Below, piece after piece: positions 6,663-7,570 of a stretch of 7,570 bases of DNA (positions are counted from its first letter, which is position 1; each line of letters opens with the position of its first letter). The notes under the pieces were generated by a model. It ran no database searches. It was not told the origin of the DNA and worked only from the letters and a program-made list of their open reading frames with translations. The stretch lies in assembly GCA_015657735.1 (NCBI GenBank), contig SSSX01000896.1, positions 1-7,570 on the forward strand. The letters are read 5' to 3'. The translations under genes and the position numbers were made by a program. The DNA comes from Zoogloeaceae bacterium. Lineage in GTDB: Bacteria > Pseudomonadota > Gammaproteobacteria > Burkholderiales > Rhodocyclaceae.

Positions 6663-7570
6663 AGCAGCCCGCTGCCCCACCGCATCCGCCGCCTCACCTG
6701 GCAGGCCCGCGCCCCGACGGCCGACGCCGCCTTCGCGCTGCGCGCGCTGCTGCGCGAGGCCGGCGAGCCGGCGCTGGCGGCGCTCGAACGCAGCCTCTCC
6801 GCCCACGCCCCGGCCGACCGGGTGATCCACCTGCCGCGGCTCGAACTGCATCTGCGGGTCGACCCGCAACTGGCCGCCGACGAGCTGCCGGCCCGCATCG
6901 CCGCCGCGGCCGCCGCCGCGCTCGGCGAACTCGACGGACAGGACGCCGCCGCACCACCCTCATCCCCCCCGCCGCCCGCATCCCCGTCCTCCTCGACCGC
7001 CTACCCGCCCTCCGCCACGCAGCCCCGGCCTGCCGCCGGGCAGCACACCGCGTCCGCCGCCACACCGGCCGTCCCGCCCGCCACGCTGACCGCCGCCACC
7101 GCGCTCGCCATCGACGCCCTGCTCCGGCACGACCCCGGCGAAGTGCAGGCAGCCCTCGGCGCCGCCCTGCGCGAAGCCGGCACCGCCGCCGCGCCGACCA
7201 TCGCGCTGCACCTGCACGGCCGGCGCTGGACGCTGCCGGTCGCCAGCCTGCCTGCACTTGCCACCCGCCTCGCCACCCGCCTCGCCGGCCACGCCGCGCC
7301 GCCGGACGCCGCGCGCAGCGCCACCGCCGCGCCAGCCGACCGGCCGCCCCCGGCACCGCCCTCCCCGGCACCACCAGCACGCATTGCCACGCCGCCGGCC
7401 GGCCCGGCGGCCCCCGACGACAGCCTGCCGCTCCACCTCCAGGCCAGCCTCGCCGGCTACCTGCAGCAGGGCAGCATCGACTGGACCCTCGCCGGCCTCG
7501 CCACCGACCGGATCCTGCAACTGCTGCGCGACGCCGCCCTCGTCTGGGCCCGCCTCGGCAGCGTGCCGGC
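6660..7570 (+). CDS. eCIS tape-measure protein (CIS_TMP, Afp14-like), N-terminal part
   Basis: The frame is open from ATG 6660 to the window edge (303 codons and 2 bases). The tape-measure protein of an eCIS sets tube and sheath length. The first 70 residues fit the family well: HRIRRLTWQARAPTADAAFALR, a helix ending in ALERSLSAHAP, then VIHLPRLELHLRV, where the family has a helix followed by an I-x-x-L-x-L-x-L strand. A Pro/Ser/Ala-rich linker (about 96-135) leads to a second helix-strand region containing IALHLHGRRWTLPV, then a second Pro/Ala-rich linker (about 215-250). LHLQASLAGYLQQGSIDW (258-275) resembles the recurring L-x-x-Y-L-x-x-G-x-x-x-W element of CIS_TMP proteins. Upstream in frame there is no other ATG or GTG before TGA 6573-6575, so 6660 is the only normal start. 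It lies between an Afp13-position gene and, by analogy, a downstream AAA+ ATPase gene that is not in view. The first conserved block is the main evidence. Confidence 0.78.
   Translation, partial: MSSPLPHRIRRLTWQARAPTADAAFALRALLREAGEPALAALERSLSAHAPADRVIHLPRLELHLRVDPQLAADELPARIAAAAAAALGELDGQDAAAPPSSPPPPASPSSSTAYPPSATQPRPAAGQHTASAATPAVPPATLTAATALAIDALLRHDPGEVQAALGAALREAGTAAAPTIALHLHGRRWTLPVASLPALATRLATRLAGHAAPPDAARSATAAPADRPPPAPPSPAPPARIATPPAGPAAPDDSLPLHLQASLAGYLQQGSIDWTLAGLATDRILQLLRDAALVWARLGSVP
7260..7283 (+). repeat. Perfect 12-bp tandem duplication
   Basis: GCCACCCGCCTC occurs twice in a row (7260-7271 and 7272-7283), encoding ATRL-ATRL (residues 201-208) in an amphipathic helix of the tape-measure protein. 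It keeps the frame. In a protein whose length measures the tail, small in-frame duplications would change tail length in steps, but this one could equally be chance slippage. Confidence 0.6.

Noticed and set aside
4330..6663. A 777-codon plus-strand frame overlapping gene 3
   Set aside because: Arg/Pro-rich shadow of gene 3 without motifs. Gene 3 itself has conserved blocks over its length.
3719..6898. Antisense open frame of 1059 codons opposite gene 3
   Set aside because: Its protein is low-complexity (Gly/Ala/Val/Arg-rich), it runs through gene boundaries, and the plus strand there encodes recognisable eCIS motifs. Strong GC bias at third positions removes stop codons on the opposite strand.

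Overview
This window looks like the middle of an operon for an extracellular contractile injection system (eCIS), a phage-tail-like particle of the antifeeding-prophage (Afp), PVC or MAC kind. All four genes lie on the plus strand and are packed almost without gaps. They are the C-terminal part of a baseplate J-like protein (cut by the left edge), a complete second large baseplate protein of 933 residues, a complete 916-residue eCIS-associated protein, and the N-terminal 303 codons of a tape-measure protein (cut by the right edge). This order matches afp11-afp12-afp13-afp14. The assignments rest on family motifs recognised by eye from the translations, not on a database search.

The DNA is very GC-rich, with G or C at nearly every third codon position. 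Glu is mostly GAA and Asp mostly GAC. This fits a high-GC proteobacterium, and a betaproteobacterium of the Rhodocyclaceae type would be a reasonable guess, but nothing in the window fixes the taxon. The base bias opens very long false reading frames in the other five frames, including antisense ones of more than 1000 codons.

Layout: 2-1069 is the baseplate J-like C-terminus. At 1069 a TGATG stop/start overlap leads into the second baseplate protein (1069-3870), which carries a WTDHNIHDPGIT motif, a QFKAWLLFFDQ motif, an apparent YegP/DUF1508-like double module and a C-terminal cysteine cluster. The third gene (3863-6613) overlaps it by 8 bp and has its own strong ribosome-binding site. It sits where Afp encodes its tail fibre, but it has a conserved non-fibre-like core followed by a Pro/Arg repeat and a long helix-rich tail. 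After a 46-bp leader, the only intergenic gap, comes the tape-measure gene (6660 onward). Its Shine-Dalgarno-like sequence lies 42 nt from the ATG, and a GC hairpin could close that gap.

Functionally, the first two products would build the baseplate wedges, the third probably decorates or completes the baseplate or its fibres, and the fourth would set sheath and tube length during assembly. Sheath, tube, spike, AAA+ ATPase, terminal cap and any toxin cargo must lie outside this window. No RNA gene, mobile element, CRISPR array, promoter or terminator was seen.
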